Positions 50,178 through 59,988 are shown, numbered from the stretch's first letter. The stretch is DNA of 64,000 nt from Neisseria sp. DTU_2020_1000833_1_SI_GRL_NUU_006 (GCA_032388755.1 CP135593.1:930001-994000); one strand, 5' to 3'. A program made the numbers and translations. The notes: generated from the sequence alone by a model not told the origin.

Positions 50178-50213
50178 AGGTCGTCTGAAACGCTATTTGA
50201 GATTTCAGACGAC
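50178..50213 (-). terminator. DUS inverted-repeat terminator of hemA
   Basis: AGGTCGTCTGAAA paired with TTTCAGACGACC downstream of hemA. Confidence 0.85.
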
Positions 50214-50230
50214 CCTTATATTTTATAGCT

Positions 50231-51484
50231 TCAATCATTTTTGTCTAAATGATAAATTTGGGCAACGGCTTCTACAAGATCACTGTCGGTTGAGCCTGCT
50301 TTATTGAGGGTGCGGGTAGGGGAATGGAGCAGTTTGTTGGTCAGTTGGATGGAGAGGCGTTCGAGGACTTCTTCGGGGGATGTGCCTTTTGCCAGTTGTT
50401 TCATTGCATTTTCCAGCACTTGTCTGCGGGCGCGCTCGCCCTCGTCGCGAAGTGCGCGGATAAGCGGGACGCTTTGGCGGCTTTTTTGTTGTCGGATAAA
50501 TTCACTGACTTTTTCTTCAACCATGGCTTCGGCGGCTGCGGCGGCTTTTTGCCGTGATTCTTTACCGCTTTGGACGATGTTCATCATATCGTCGACGGTA
50601 TAGAGATAGGCATCTCCAAGTTCGCTCACTTCTGCTTCGATGTCTCTGGGGACGGCCAAATCCAATAGGAAAACGGGCATGTTATGGCGTTGTTTCAAAG
50701 CGCGTTCAACCATGCCTTTGCCGACCAACGGAAGCTGGCTGGCAGTTGAAGAAACGACGACATCGTATTCGTGCAAAATTTCAGGCAGGTCGGTCAGCAG
50801 GCGAGGTTCGGCAGTAATGCCGAGTTTATCGCACAATTCTTGTGCACGGGGCAGGGTGCGGTTGGCAACGGTAATCAGTTTGGGGTTTTTCGCGGCAAAG
50901 TAGGTGGCCACCAGTTCAATCATTTCGCCTGCGCCGATAAATAAAACATTCAAATCGGCAATATCAGGGAAAATTTGTTCCGCCATTTTGACCGAGGCGG
51001 ATGCCATAGATACGGAATTTTCACCGACGGCGGTATCGGTACGGATTTCTTTGGCTACTGAGAAGGTTTTTTGGAACAGCGCATTGAGGTGTGAATTGAT
51101 GCTTTCCTGCTCTTGGGCAACACGGACTGCATCTTTGATTTGTCCGAGGATTTGCGGTTCCCCCAACACCATGGAATCCAGCCCGCAGGCTACGCGGAAG
51201 GCGTGTCGGATGGTTTCGTTGTTGTCTAAAGTGTAGAGGTAGGGACGGATTTCTTCGATAGGAAGATTATGATATTCGGCGAGCCATTCAATAATCCGCT
51301 CGGTATCGCCGACGCAGTAGAGTTCGGTACGGTTGCAGGTAGACAGAATGACGGCTTCGTCAGCGGTCGGACTGTGTGCCAAAGCGCGAACGGCATCGGG
51401 GAGATGCTCGGCGGCGAATGCTAATTTCTCGCGTATGCTCAGGGGCGCAGTTTGATGATTGAGTCCGACGGCGGTGAGTTGCAT
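50231..51484 (-). CDS. hemA: Glutamyl-tRNA reductase
   Basis: HemA reduces glutamyl-tRNA to glutamate-1-semialdehyde, the first step of tetrapyrrole synthesis. The 417-residue protein has G-L-N-H-Q-T-A-P at the N-terminus, the catalytic C50 in S-T-C-N-R-T-E, an NADPH-binding domain (G-A-G-E-M near 187) and the C-terminal dimerisation helices. Single gene. Confidence 0.95.
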   Translation of the reverse strand: MQLTAVGLNHQTAPLSIREKLAFAAEHLPDAVRALAHSPTADEAVILSTCNRTELYCVGDTERIIEWLAEYHNLPIEEIRPYLYTLDNNETIRHAFRVACGLDSMVLGEPQILGQIKDAVRVAQEQESINSHLNALFQKTFSVAKEIRTDTAVGENSVSMASASVKMAEQIFPDIADLNVLFIGAGEMIELVATYFAAKNPKLITVANRTLPRAQELCDKLGITAEPRLLTDLPEILHEYDVVVSSTASQLPLVGKGMVERALKQRHNMPVFLLDLAVPRDIEAEVSELGDAYLYTVDDMMNIVQSGKESRQKAAAAAEAMVEEKVSEFIRQQKSRQSVPLIRALRDEGERARRQVLENAMKQLAKGTSPEEVLERLSIQLTNKLLHSPTRTLNKAGSTDSDLVEAVAQIYHLDKND

Positions 51485-51577
51485 GGGGAGGATGTTTTGC
51501 GGAATGGTGTGTGTCGGGCGGTATTATAGCCCAATTCAGATATGAAATGAACGGATAAGGAAGAGCGGATAAATGGC

Positions 51578-51625
51578 GGTCGTCTGAAATTTTATGTATC
51601 GGCGGCTTTAGGTTTTCAGACGACC
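51578..51625 (-). terminator. DUS inverted-repeat terminator
   Basis: GGTCGTCTGAAA paired with TTTCAGACGACC around a 24-base loop downstream of the spermidine synthase-like gene. Confidence 0.8.
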
Positions 51626-51633
51626 TGTTCATC

Positions 51634-52425
51634 TCACAGATAAAAATGTTTGCCGTTGTTCGGGTTGCTGGCTTTCAAATCGTTCAACATCCGTTTGAAA
51701 TCCAAACCGTATTGTCCGCTTAGCTTTTCCGCGCGTTTTTTCAGTTTATCGAGGTTTTGCTCTTTCGGACTGCTTTGGAACGCCATCACCGCCATATTGC
51801 CGTGGCTTTCGGCGGGCAGTTCCAACACGCGGCCTTCGAAGACGTTGAGCAGTCGTTCGATGAATCGTTGGTAGCGTTTATCGCCGCTCCACCAGTTGGT
51901 GACGAACACGCCGTCGGGCGAGAGGGCATGGCGGCAGTCTTGGAAGAAGGGTTCTTCAACCAGCGCGTCGATGATTTGTTCGCCGTCGAAGCCGTCCACC
52001 AAAATCACGTCGGTATTGTGGCGGAACACTTTGATGTATTCCGCGCCGTCCGCTTCGACGATTTCGAAGTTTTCCCCTTCAAACGGCAGCTCGAACAGGC
52101 TGCGGGCGACGGCGATGACCTGCGGGTTGATCTCCACGGCGGTTTGTTTGGTGTCGGGCAGGTAGCTGTCTATCCAGCGCGCGAACGAGCCGCCGCCCAA
52201 ACCGATTTGGGTGATGTGTTTCGGCGTTTCTTCCGCAAACAGAAGCCAGCCCATCATCGCGCGGCTGTACGACAAAACCAGTTCGGCGGGATGGTCGAGG
52301 TTCATCGAGCTTTGGATGGTGTCGCTGCCTAAATGCAGCGAGCGGATGTTGCCTTCTTCGGAAATGCCGACTTCGGGCAGGTCGGACTTGGCGGGGCGCA
52401 GGCGGCGGTAGGGGTGTCGTGGCAT
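51634..52425 (-). CDS. Spermidine synthase-like (SpeE family) protein
   Basis: The 263-residue protein has a Rossmann methyltransferase-like fold with G-L-G-G-G-S-F near 75, V-E-I-N-P near 97, and V-D-G-F-D near 140, as in polyamine aminopropyltransferases. The N-terminal domain is short compared with classical SpeE, so the substrate may differ. No speD is adjacent. The polyamine-binding protein at 20782 shows that polyamines matter to this organism, but there is no direct link. Confidence 0.75.
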   Translation of the reverse strand: MPRHPYRRLRPAKSDLPEVGISEEGNIRSLHLGSDTIQSSMNLDHPAELVLSYSRAMMGWLLFAEETPKHITQIGLGGGSFARWIDSYLPDTKQTAVEINPQVIAVARSLFELPFEGENFEIVEADGAEYIKVFRHNTDVILVDGFDGEQIIDALVEEPFFQDCRHALSPDGVFVTNWWSGDKRYQRFIERLLNVFEGRVLELPAESHGNMAVMAFQSSPKEQNLDKLKKRAEKLSGQYGLDFKRMLNDLKASNPNNGKHFYL

Positions 52426-52468
52426 GATGTGGACGGATGGAGGGGAAAGGGGAGTATTTTATCAGAGT

Positions 52469-52509
52469 GTCGTCTGAAATGCTTTTTGTGCGGTTGTTTT
52501 TCAGACGAC
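52469..52509. repeat. DUS-core inverted pair
   Basis: GTCGTCTGAAA and TTTCAGACGAC separated by about 20 bases, upstream of the spermidine synthase-like gene. Confidence 0.7.
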
Positions 52510-52667
52510 CTTGCGGCTATATGCCTGAGCGGCTTGGTTCATATATGGGGTAATCATTACGCCTGAAATAAATTTCTTTTTAAATCAAATATTTTTTATA
52601 AAAATTTACTTTGTGGGCGACAGGCTCTTGCCAAGCGGGGCAGTTAACGGGATAATTCGTCTTCTTT

Positions 52668-52743
52668 GCCGGTATAGCTCAGTTGGTAGAGCACCTGACT
52701 TGTAATCAGGGGGTCCCGAGTTCGACTCTTGGTGCCGGCACCA
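52668..52743 (+). tRNA. tRNA-Thr (anticodon TGT), copy 1
   Basis: A 76-base cloverleaf including encoded CCA: acceptor GCCGGTA / TGCCGGC, D-loop AGCTCAGTTGGTAGAGC, anticodon stem CTGAC-TTGTAAT with TGT, variable loop, T-loop GTTCGACTC. The anticodon reads threonine ACA codons. Confidence 0.95.
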
Positions 52744-52778
52744 GTTTATCGCTGAAGTGCCGCAAGGTATTTCAGTAA

Positions 52779-52854
52779 GCCGGTATAGCTCAGTTGGTAG
52801 AGCACCTGACTTGTAATCAGGGGGTCCCGAGTTCGACTCTTGGTGCCGGCACCA
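52779..52854 (+). tRNA. tRNA-Thr (anticodon TGT), copy 2
   Basis: Identical in sequence to copy 1 and 35 bases downstream, so both are probably processed from one transcript that ends at 52893. Confidence 0.95.
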
Positions 52855-52858
52855 ATCA

Positions 52859-52893
52859 AACAGCCCGATTGTGAAAGCAGTCGGGCTGTTTTG
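52859..52893 (+). terminator. Rho-independent terminator after the tRNA genes
   Basis: CAGCCCGA / TCGGGCTG stem with an 11-base loop and TTTT tail, directly after the second CCA. Confidence 0.92.
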
Positions 52894-52931
52894 CGTTTGC
52901 CGTTCGGGTGGCAGGGCGGCGGGCATTTCAC

Positions 52932-52937
52932 TATAAT
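52932..52937 (+). promoter_or_regulatory. Putative -10 box of panB
   Basis: TATAAT 50 bases before the panB start. No clear -35 box is seen at the standard distance. A single uptake sequence lies between it and the gene (near 52955). Confidence 0.4.
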
Positions 52938-52986
52938 AGCCCGTTTTAATCTAAAAGGTCGTCTGAAAAAGGCGGAACACATTCTA

Positions 52987-53775
52987 ATGATTACTGTGAA
53001 CACACTGCAAAAGATGAAGGCAGAAGGCGAAAAAATCGCCATGCTGACCGCCTATGAATCCAGCTTTGCCGCGTTGATGGATAATGCCGGCGTCGATGTC
53101 TTGCTGGTGGGCGATTCCTTGGGCATGACCGTGCAGGGACGCAAATCCACGCTGCCCGTCAGCCTGCACGATATGTGTTACCACACCGAAAACGTCGCAC
53201 GCGGTACGGAAAACGCGATGATTGTCAGCGACTTGCCTTTTGGTGCGTATCAGCAGAGTAAAAAACAGGCGTTTGCCGCCGCTGCCGAACTGATGGCGGC
53301 GGGCGCGCATATGGTCAAACTCGAAGGCGGCGTTTGGATGGCGGAAACCACCGAATTTCTGCAAATGCGCGGCATTCCCGTCTGCGCCCATATCGGCTTG
53401 ACCCCGCAGTCCGTGTTTGCATTTGGCGGATATAAAGTGCAGGGGCGGGGCGATAAGGCGGAAGCCTTGTTGGCAGATGCGAAAGCACACGACCAAGCAG
53501 GTGCCGCCATCGTATTGATGGAATGTGTACCGGCGGAATTGGCGAAAAAAGTAACCGAAACCGTCTCTTGCCCGACCATCGGCATCGGCGCGGGCGTGGA
53601 TTGCGACGGACAAGTTTTGGTCATGCATGATATGCTCGGCATTTTCCCGGGTAAAACCGCCAAATTCGTCAAAAACTTCATGCTGGGCAAAGACAGCGTC
53701 CAAGCCGCTGTTGAAGCCTATGTCCATGAAGTCAAAGCCAAAACCTTTCCCGCTGCGGAACATTCGTTTGCTTGA
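52987..53775 (+). CDS. panB: 3-methyl-2-oxobutanoate hydroxymethyltransferase
   Basis: PanB makes ketopantoate from 2-oxoisovalerate, the first pantothenate-specific step. From the ATG at 52987 the protein has 262 residues, the usual family length, with Y-E-S-S-F-A near 21, the metal-binding G-D-S-L-G-M near 43 and the catalytic E in M-E-C-V-P near 180. Open frame further upstream runs back over a tRNA gene and is not coding. panC follows, separated by a DUS hairpin. Confidence 0.95.
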   Translation: MITVNTLQKMKAEGEKIAMLTAYESSFAALMDNAGVDVLLVGDSLGMTVQGRKSTLPVSLHDMCYHTENVARGTENAMIVSDLPFGAYQQSKKQAFAAAAELMAAGAHMVKLEGGVWMAETTEFLQMRGIPVCAHIGLTPQSVFAFGGYKVQGRGDKAEALLADAKAHDQAGAAIVLMECVPAELAKKVTETVSCPTIGIGAGVDCDGQVLVMHDMLGIFPGKTAKFVKNFMLGKDSVQAAVEAYVHEVKAKTFPAAEHSFA

Positions 53776-53789
53776 TACCCTCAACTGAA

Positions 53790-53842
53790 AAAGGTCGTCT
53801 GAAAAGGTTTTCATCGTGAAAACCGAATTTCAGACGACCTTT
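53790..53842 (+). terminator. DUS inverted repeat with nested hairpin
   Basis: AAAGGTCGTCTGAAAA and its partner enclose a second stem GGTTTTCA / TGAAAACC. It lies between panB and panC, so the two genes may not share all transcripts. Confidence 0.83.
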
Positions 53843-53946
53843 GTTTGTCCGTGTTCCCAGCGTATAATCGGCGCGTGATTTTCGGGCTGACAAAATACAG
53901 CGGCTGAGCGCCGCAATCCCGAAAAAGATAAAGGACATTTTCCACC

Positions 53947-54783
53947 ATGCAAATCATTCATACCATTAAAGAATTACGCGAATGGCGCAAAAACGCAGGC
54001 AGCGTTGCCCTTGTGCCGACTATGGGCAATCTGCACGAAGGCCATCTCGCCCTCGTTCGCGAAGCCAAAAAACGCGCCGACAACGTCGTCGTCAGCATAT
54101 TCGTCAACCGCCTACAATTCGGACAGGGCGAGGATTTCGACAAATACCCGCGCACCTTGCAGCAAGACGCCGACAAACTCGCCAACGAAGGCGTAGCTGT
54201 CGTGTTCGCGCCCGACGAAAAAGAGCTGTATCCCAATGTCGAGCAACGTTTCAACGTCGAACCGCCCAACCTCCAAAACGAATTGTGCGGCAAATTCCGC
54301 CCCGGTCATTTCCGCGGTGTCGCTACTGTCGTCAGCAAACTGTTCAACATCGTCCAACCCGATACCGCCTGCTTCGGCAAAAAAGACTATCAGCAGTTGG
54401 CGATTATCAAAGGCTTTGTCGAAGACCTGAATTTCAATATCGACATCGTTCCCGTCGATACCGGCCGCGCTCCCGACGGACTCGCGCTTTCCAGCCGCAA
54501 CCAATACCTCAGTGAAGCCGAGCGCGCCGAAGCCCCGCGTCTGTACCGCGAATTGCAGCGCGTCGCCGCCGAACTCAAAAACGGCAATCTCGATTATGTC
54601 GGACTGGAAACAGAAACCGTCCGCCGCCTGACCGAAGCCGGCTGGGTGGTTGATTACGTCGAAATCCGCCATGCCGAGAGCCTCGCCGTCGCACGCACCG
54701 GCGACAAAGCCCTCGTCGTCCTCGCCGCCGCCCGCTTGGGAACGACGCGTCTGATTGACAACTTGGAAGTCAGCTTGGCTTGA
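53947..54783 (+). CDS. panC: Pantoate-beta-alanine ligase
   Basis: PanC joins pantoate and beta-alanine with ATP to give pantothenate. The 278-residue protein has the [10 protein letters not shown] motif (25-34) of the nucleotidyltransferase fold and G-K-K-D-Y-Q-Q near 144 and L-S-S-R-N near 182. It follows panB. Confidence 0.96.
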   Translation: MQIIHTIKELREWRKNAGSVALVPTMGNLHEGHLALVREAKKRADNVVVSIFVNRLQFGQGEDFDKYPRTLQQDADKLANEGVAVVFAPDEKELYPNVEQRFNVEPPNLQNELCGKFRPGHFRGVATVVSKLFNIVQPDTACFGKKDYQQLAIIKGFVEDLNFNIDIVPVDTGRAPDGLALSSRNQYLSEAERAEAPRLYRELQRVAAELKNGNLDYVGLETETVRRLTEAGWVVDYVEIRHAESLAVARTGDKALVVLAAARLGTTRLIDNLEVSLA

Positions 54784-54796
54784 ACGTTGGCATAGA

Positions 54797-54838
54797 AAAA
54801 GGTCGTCTGAAAACCAAATGTGTTTTCAGACGACCTTT
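54797..54838 (+). terminator. DUS inverted-repeat terminator after panC
   Basis: AAAGGTCGTCTGAAAAC paired with GTTTTCAGACGACCTTT between convergent panC and the pilin cluster. Confidence 0.88.
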
Positions 54839-54954
54839 GTTTGCTTTATCGCTATATTTTGGAATATGGATAGCCGATATTATTCGACAAAACTAGATTT
54901 TAACGAAATAGATCTTGAGGTTTAAAAAGTAAATAAAAGAGCCGATTTACTCCT

Positions 54955-55449
54955 CTATTTTTTATAACCTACCTGTTCACAGCCTGTATTGCTGCCGTTT
55001 TTGCTTGTTAACTTGGTTTTAGCCGATTCTGCATCAGTACATTTATAGGCATTGCCCAAACTATCTATCCAAACGGAAAGTTTGTAATCAGTACCGGTTT
55101 TCGGAGTGGCAAAAAGATAATAAGCCCTGCTGTTTTTAGCGTCCTTATTTTTCATTTCACCGCTGAAGTCGTATTTGGCAGCGACCTCGGGCGCAGCTTT
55201 GTAGGTCTTAACCAATCCCGTATCTCCCTCAATTTCATCTTTTATTTTAAGGGTAGGATTTTTGACTAATTCGGTTTTTAAGGCATTGTTAATAGCAAGC
55301 AGTTCCGTATGTGCTTGGGATTGGTAGCCACGTTCGATGTATCGGATATAGGAAGGGTAAGCGATGGTACTGAGGATGCCAATAATGGCAACAACAATCA
55401 GCATCTCAACCAGCGTAAACCCTTGAGATTTAGTGATAGACGTATTCAT
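54955..55449 (-). CDS. pilX: Minor type IV pilin, PilX/PilL position
   Basis: The 164-residue prepilin has a short leader cut at G-F-T-L-V-E, with E5 present, followed by the hydrophobic N-terminal helix. The C-terminal domain carries a cysteine pair (K-C-T-D ... T-G-C-E-Q) that would form the D-region loop. It is the last gene of the pilH-I-J-K-X cluster. In meningococcus PilX promotes aggregation and adhesion; in gonococcus the gene in this place is called pilL. The name follows position rather than close identity. Confidence 0.8.
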   Translation of the reverse strand: MNTSITKSQGFTLVEMLIVVAIIGILSTIAYPSYIRYIERGYQSQAHTELLAINNALKTELVKNPTLKIKDEIEGDTGLVKTYKAAPEVAAKYDFSGEMKNKDAKNSRAYYLFATPKTGTDYKLSVWIDSLGNAYKCTDAESAKTKLTSKNGSNTGCEQVGYKK

Positions 55450-55466
55450 GATTTTATCTATTTATT

Positions 55467-56039
55467 TTATTCGTTGGCCACATAAGATTGTAGTATAACC
55501 ACCGTATTTTCGTTTTTTCCCCATGCTTTGGCGGTAACGCGGTAAATGGTACGGTTGTCGGTGGAGTTGGTGCTTAGGTATTCGATAATGAAACGAGGAT
55601 TTGCCTTAGCACCACTGTTTTTTCTGGGATATTCTTCACCGTTTTCATCGATACATTTTTTCTTACCGCATTCACGCACCCACGCCTCAACTTTTGAAGT
55701 GCCATTCACAATAATCGTGCCTGAGGAAGTGGAATATGAACCTGCATCAACGTGTGCCGCTTTGCATAAACCATCAGTACAATCATCAGTAAATGGTTTT
55801 TTACCGTCTTCGATTTCATAAATGTGGTTCTCACCCTCACGCAATGCTGCTTCCGCAAGTGTGGTAGCAAATTTATGGTCGGCGTCATTTGTACTGATAC
55901 GCTGCTCGGTATTATAGGACTGGGTCGCAGTAACGACGAGCAAGGCGATGACGATCATGATCATCAGGACGATGAATAATGCGAAGCCCTTTTGTGCAGA
56001 GGCTTTAGCAGGATGGTTTAAAGTAATCGGTCTGCGCAT
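55467..56039 (-). CDS. pilK: Minor pilin PilK (PilX_N/GspK-like)
   Basis: The 190-residue protein has a prepilin-type sequence G-F-A-L-F-I-V-L-M without the usual glutamate at position 5. Lack of E5 is typical of the tip-forming GspK/PilK-like minor pilins. It overlaps the end of pilJ by 22 bases. Confidence 0.82.
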   Translation of the reverse strand: MRRPITLNHPAKASAQKGFALFIVLMIMIVIALLVVTATQSYNTEQRISTNDADHKFATTLAEAALREGENHIYEIEDGKKPFTDDCTDGLCKAAHVDAGSYSTSSGTIIVNGTSKVEAWVRECGKKKCIDENGEEYPRKNSGAKANPRFIIEYLSTNSTDNRTIYRVTAKAWGKNENTVVILQSYVANE

Positions 56040-57010
56040 TTGTTTCCTCCGCGTACAGTCGCGTTGATTCGATAAATTTTTACTTCATTATCATTACTTC
56101 CACCTGCGTTAATACTACCAAGTTCTCTTTTGTCATTACTGTTCAGCAGTAACTCAATAGATGCAGGTGTTTCTTTAGCAAGATCTGGATTTTTTGGAGG
56201 AAGTTCATCGCTATATGTAAATGTTTCATCCTCTCCTAGAGTTTGTCCTTGATTTTGCGTATTTCCGGTAGGAGCCGATGCCGCTTTGCTTTCTACATCT
56301 GTCTGAGGGCACTTTTCTACATAAAAATAACGGATTTTCATGCCCTTAATTCCTTTGATCAATAGCTGCGGATTACTCCATTCACCATCATCTGTCAGTT
56401 GGAAGCGGTAAAGACCTTCTTGCCTACCTACCGTGCCAACAGCGTAAGCATTTACCTCATGTTTCATGATGGAAATATTGCCCGCTTGGGAACCATCTGT
56501 CTTTAAAGCTGCTTTACTATCAGTAATTTGCTTGCCTGGTTTGGTAATGTTTGTGCAGCTGCTGGCTACTACTGTTGCCTCGTTTGGTGATGCGGTATCT
56601 ATGCCGTATTGGAAAATCAGCGCCTTACCGCTCTGTTCGAAGTCAGTCACACCTAAAGAATCTGTTTCTCTGACGGCAGGAAGCATGTTTCCGCTACCTT
56701 TAAGCTTGAGAAAGTCTTTGGAGCCTGAGTCAGCGATAACGGCTTGGGCATCATAGGCCGACATATTGAAACAACCGAAGTTTCCAGCCATGCGGGCATC
56801 ACGTACGATCTGATTAGATGCGTTACGCAAATCCTGTTGGACGTTTAGACGGGAGGTTGCAGCGGTGTTTAGGCTTCGGGCGGTAAAATAGCCTGAGCTG
56901 ACGGCCAGCAGGACTATCATGCTCAATGCGCTTGCCACAAGGAATTCGATCAAACTGAAGCCTTGCATACCTGTTTTTACCGGAATGTGTGGGCAGTTTT
57001 TATTATTCAT
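56018..57010 (-). CDS. pilJ: Minor pilin PilJ (PilW-like)
   Basis: The 330-residue protein has the cleavage site G-F-S-L-I-E followed by the hydrophobic helix and a long soluble domain with R-L-N-V-Q-Q-D-L-R near 62, as in PilW/PilJ. Its start overlaps the pilI stop (TAATG). It would join the minor-pilin complex that primes pilus assembly. Confidence 0.84.
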   Translation of the reverse strand: MNNKNCPHIPVKTGMQGFSLIEFLVASALSMIVLLAVSSGYFTARSLNTAATSRLNVQQDLRNASNQIVRDARMAGNFGCFNMSAYDAQAVIADSGSKDFLKLKGSGNMLPAVRETDSLGVTDFEQSGKALIFQYGIDTASPNEATVVASSCTNITKPGKQITDSKAALKTDGSQAGNISIMKHEVNAYAVGTVGRQEGLYRFQLTDDGEWSNPQLLIKGIKGMKIRYFYVEKCPQTDVESKAASAPTGNTQNQGQTLGEDETFTYSDELPPKNPDLAKETPASIELLLNSNDKRELGSINAGGSNDNEVKIYRINATVRGGNKCADRLL

Positions 57011-57681
57011 TATCTTTCCCTTACGCGTACTTGGTAGGTGTAAACAATCGAGTCTTCGGTTTTTTTAATGCTGCTTGCTGCTTTGTCACTTTCTGCATCT
57101 TTAAGCCATAATACTTTGATAACGGTGTCCGCAGCTTCATCGTTATCGCAATTTGGCTTAAACCCCCCACCTTCAAAGGTAGGCTCTTTATTTTTACTAT
57201 CTCGGCATACTACATAATAAAACTCTGAAATATCGGAATCGCGAAAAGCTTTGTCTAAAGCATCATGAAATTGACCAAGCTGCGCTTTAGCCAACTCTTC
57301 TTTTTTCATGCTCTCTTTCAACGGACCTTTTTTCAAGGGCTCAGTAGAGGAATCACCGTATGTGGTGTAGTAATCGCTATAATTCTTACACCACCCTCTA
57401 CCATTCCTGCTATTAGTTGCTCCCGGTTTAGGGGTTGGACATTCCACAAGTCTCGGGTTAATCAACATCCCTTCGACTAAATTTTGGGTAAGCTGGGATA
57501 CGATGGTTTGCCCTTCCGCTTCGCGTACGCTGGAAACGGTACGCAACTGGATGGCGAGTAGGGCGAGTACGCCGATTGCGAGGACGAACATGGCGACCAA
57601 GACTTCAATTAAAGTCATACCTGCTTGGTTAGGTTTGGAAAAATCTGAATAACGGGTTTTGGCGAAACTCGCTTTGCTCAT
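57010..57681 (-). CDS. pilI: Minor pilin PilI (PilV-like)
   Basis: The 223-residue prepilin has a 20-residue leader and the site G-M-T-L-I-E-V-L-V-A. The start at 57681 is chosen because AAAAGG lies 10 bases upstream, inside an uptake sequence that directly abuts the ATG; an ATG at 57720 has no ribosome binding site. The following sequence R-T-V-S-S-V-R-E-A-E is like that of meningococcal PilI. Confidence 0.84.
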   Translation of the reverse strand: MSKASFAKTRYSDFSKPNQAGMTLIEVLVAMFVLAIGVLALLAIQLRTVSSVREAEGQTIVSQLTQNLVEGMLINPRLVECPTPKPGATNSRNGRGWCKNYSDYYTTYGDSSTEPLKKGPLKESMKKEELAKAQLGQFHDALDKAFRDSDISEFYYVVCRDSKNKEPTFEGGGFKPNCDNDEAADTVIKVLWLKDAESDKAASSIKKTEDSIVYTYQVRVRER

Positions 57682-57732
57682 TTTCAGACGACCTTTTGTA
57701 TGTAATGTTATGTATTTCATAGGATGGTATTT

Positions 57733-58425
57733 TTATTTTTTGGGTTCGGGACTTTGAGATTCTGAATATTGGCAAAGGGGTCGCGAATCTGATTTGGCGC
57801 AGATTTCGACGCGACCGCTGCTGTCGATAAGGACGATACTGGCGCGGGATTTTTTGGTTTCTTCGGTCGTTGCGGCGGAATCGGTCATGCTGATTTTGAT
57901 GTAGCCGTCGGCGTATTTGAAAGTTGTTGATTTATCCAGTGTTTTAGAGGCGGTGTATCCGAATGTACCGTTGGGCATAAATGACCAGAATACGGCCTCA
58001 CCGTCATCAGCATTATCTTTTCCAAATGCGACGTGTTGGAATGTATGGGAAACTTTGGCAGGGTCGGTACCGTTGAGGACTATGGAGCGCAAAGAAATAT
58101 CACTTGTGTCATTTTTATAGGCTACGTCCCGATTTGTATCGGCATAGGCGAGCAAGCCGCTGCTTTTTTGGCTGCTATCGCATGTGCCGTCAGCCAAGCC
58201 GTGTTTTCTAACTTTTACGGGACAGACATAGACAGGGAGATTGAGGCGGACTGCTTCGGCTCTTGCAAAGCGCAAGAGGTTTGCCACCTGCTCTGCCTGA
58301 CTGGCAGCGCGGCGGGAGGCAATCCATTCGCTCATATTGGGAAGGGCGATAGTGGCCATGATGGCGGTAATAGCGATCACGACCAACAATTCGATTAAGG
58401 TAAAACCTTTTTGTTGTGCGTACAT
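57733..58425 (-). CDS. pilH: Minor pilin PilH (FimT/GspH-like)
   Basis: The 230-residue prepilin has a seven-residue leader and the site G-F-T-L-I-E-L-L-V-V, then A-E-Q-V-A-N-L-L-R-F-A-R-A-E-A-V-R near 43-59, the FimT/GspH signature. It is the first gene of the five-gene minor pilin cluster downstream of dnaB, an arrangement known from pathogenic Neisseria. Confidence 0.86.
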   Translation of the reverse strand: MYAQQKGFTLIELLVVIAITAIMATIALPNMSEWIASRRAASQAEQVANLLRFARAEAVRLNLPVYVCPVKVRKHGLADGTCDSSQKSSGLLAYADTNRDVAYKNDTSDISLRSIVLNGTDPAKVSHTFQHVAFGKDNADDGEAVFWSFMPNGTFGYTASKTLDKSTTFKYADGYIKISMTDSAATTEETKKSRASIVLIDSSGRVEICAKSDSRPLCQYSESQSPEPKK

Positions 58426-58581
58426 GAGTGGTAAAAACGTCTGGAGTTAAGTAATGTGTTTTATCATCCGGCTTAGAATATTTTTATCGCCGGAATTATG
58501 CGGTTTGGTTCATTTTAAACGATATTGGGATGGATTGCCTAATAAAATATGAAATTTGCTTGGTTTTCAGGCTGATTTGTC

Positions 58582-59988
58582 TCAATCTTCCATCAATGCG
58601 GATTCGGGTATGTAGGCTGCATTATCGAATTTGGTAAATTGCCCCATCCAAGTAAGGAATACTTTCCCGACGGGACCGTTACGGTGTTTGCCGATAATAC
58701 ATTCTGCGATGCCTTTCATGGGGGATTCTTGGTTATAGTATTCGTCTCGGTACATAAACATAATCAAGTCGGCGTCCTGCTCGATGGCACCGGATTCCCG
58801 CAAGTCGGACATCATCGGGCGCTTGTCGGTACGCTGCTCTACGGTACGGCTCAACTGCGACAAAGCAATAACAGGAACTTGCAACTCCTTAGCCAAGGCT
58901 TTGAGGGAGCGCGAAATTTCACCGAGTTCTGAGGCGCGGTTGTCCGAACGGCCTGAGCCTGCCATCAATTGCAGGTAGTCAATCACGATCAAGCCCAATT
59001 TTCCGTTGAACTGGCGTGCAAGGCGGCGGGCGCGGGCGCGCAGTTCGAGCGCAGTCAAGCCCGGTGTTTCGTCAATATACATAGGCGCATCGGAAAGCTT
59101 GACCACAGCTTCATTCAGACGACCCCAGTGTTCATCTTCCAATCTACCTGTTTTTAAAACATTTTGGTCAAGCCTGCCCACCGAACCCAGCATACGCATC
59201 ACCAGTTGCGCGCCGCCCATCTCCATAGAGAATACGGCGACAGGCAGCTTGCCCTCTACGGCAACGTGTTCCGCAATATTGATCGAAAAAGCAGTTTTAC
59301 CCATAGACGGACGACCCGCTACGATAATCAAATCGCCGGGCTGGAGACCTGAGGTTTTTTTATCCAAGTCGATAAACCCTGTCGACACGCCGGTCACTTC
59401 ATCAGGATTATCGCGGGAATAAAGCATGTCGATGCGCTCGACTACTTCCTTCAAAAGCGCAGGCATTTCGAGAAAGCCCTGTTTGGATTTAGCCGTACTT
59501 TCCGCAATTTGGAACACCTTGTTTTCCGCTTCATCCAAAAGCTGCCCCGCATCCCTGCCTTGCGGATTGTAGGCGCTACGGGCGATTTCGGTACCGACTT
59601 CGGCAAGTTGGCGCATGATGGAACGCTCGCGCACGATTTCGGCATAGCGGCGGATATTCGCAGCGGACGGCGTGTTTTGCGCCAAAGTAATCAGGTAATT
59701 GAATCCGCCCGCCGCCTCCAATTCTTCGTTACGCTCCAAACTTTCCTGAACGGTAATCACGTCGGCAGGACGGCTTTCGTTAATCAGATTGGCGATGGCG
59801 CGGAAAATCAGGCGGTGTTCGTGTCGGTAGAAGTCTTCACCGGTAACCACATCGGCGATTCTGTCCCAAGCCGAATTCTCGAGCAAAAGACCGCCCAAAA
59901 CGGATTGCTCCGCCTCCATAGAATGCGGCGGCAGCGACAACGCGCTGACTTCGCGGTCTTCAGACGACGTATCGGGATAATCGTTCAT
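58582..59988 (-). CDS. dnaB: Replicative DNA helicase
   Basis: DnaB unwinds DNA at the replication fork. From the ATG at 59988 the protein has 468 residues: N-terminal DnaG-interacting domain (P-P-H-S-M-E-A-E-Q-S-V-L-G) and RecA-like core with Walker A G-R-P-S-M-G-K-T and Walker B L-I-V-I-D-Y-L-Q-L-M. Open frame of 51 codons further upstream is not family-like. The pil cluster follows on the same strand. Confidence 0.95.
   Translation of the reverse strand: MNDYPDTSSEDREVSALSLPPHSMEAEQSVLGGLLLENSAWDRIADVVTGEDFYRHEHRLIFRAIANLINESRPADVITVQESLERNEELEAAGGFNYLITLAQNTPSAANIRRYAEIVRERSIMRQLAEVGTEIARSAYNPQGRDAGQLLDEAENKVFQIAESTAKSKQGFLEMPALLKEVVERIDMLYSRDNPDEVTGVSTGFIDLDKKTSGLQPGDLIIVAGRPSMGKTAFSINIAEHVAVEGKLPVAVFSMEMGGAQLVMRMLGSVGRLDQNVLKTGRLEDEHWGRLNEAVVKLSDAPMYIDETPGLTALELRARARRLARQFNGKLGLIVIDYLQLMAGSGRSDNRASELGEISRSLKALAKELQVPVIALSQLSRTVEQRTDKRPMMSDLRESGAIEQDADLIMFMYRDEYYNQESPMKGIAECIIGKHRNGPVGKVFLTWMGQFTKFDNAAYIPESALMED

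Noticed and set aside
52668..52854. Tandem identical tRNA-Thr genes as an assembly artefact
   Set aside because: The spacers before and after each copy differ, and one shared terminator follows; a true tandem pair is more likely.
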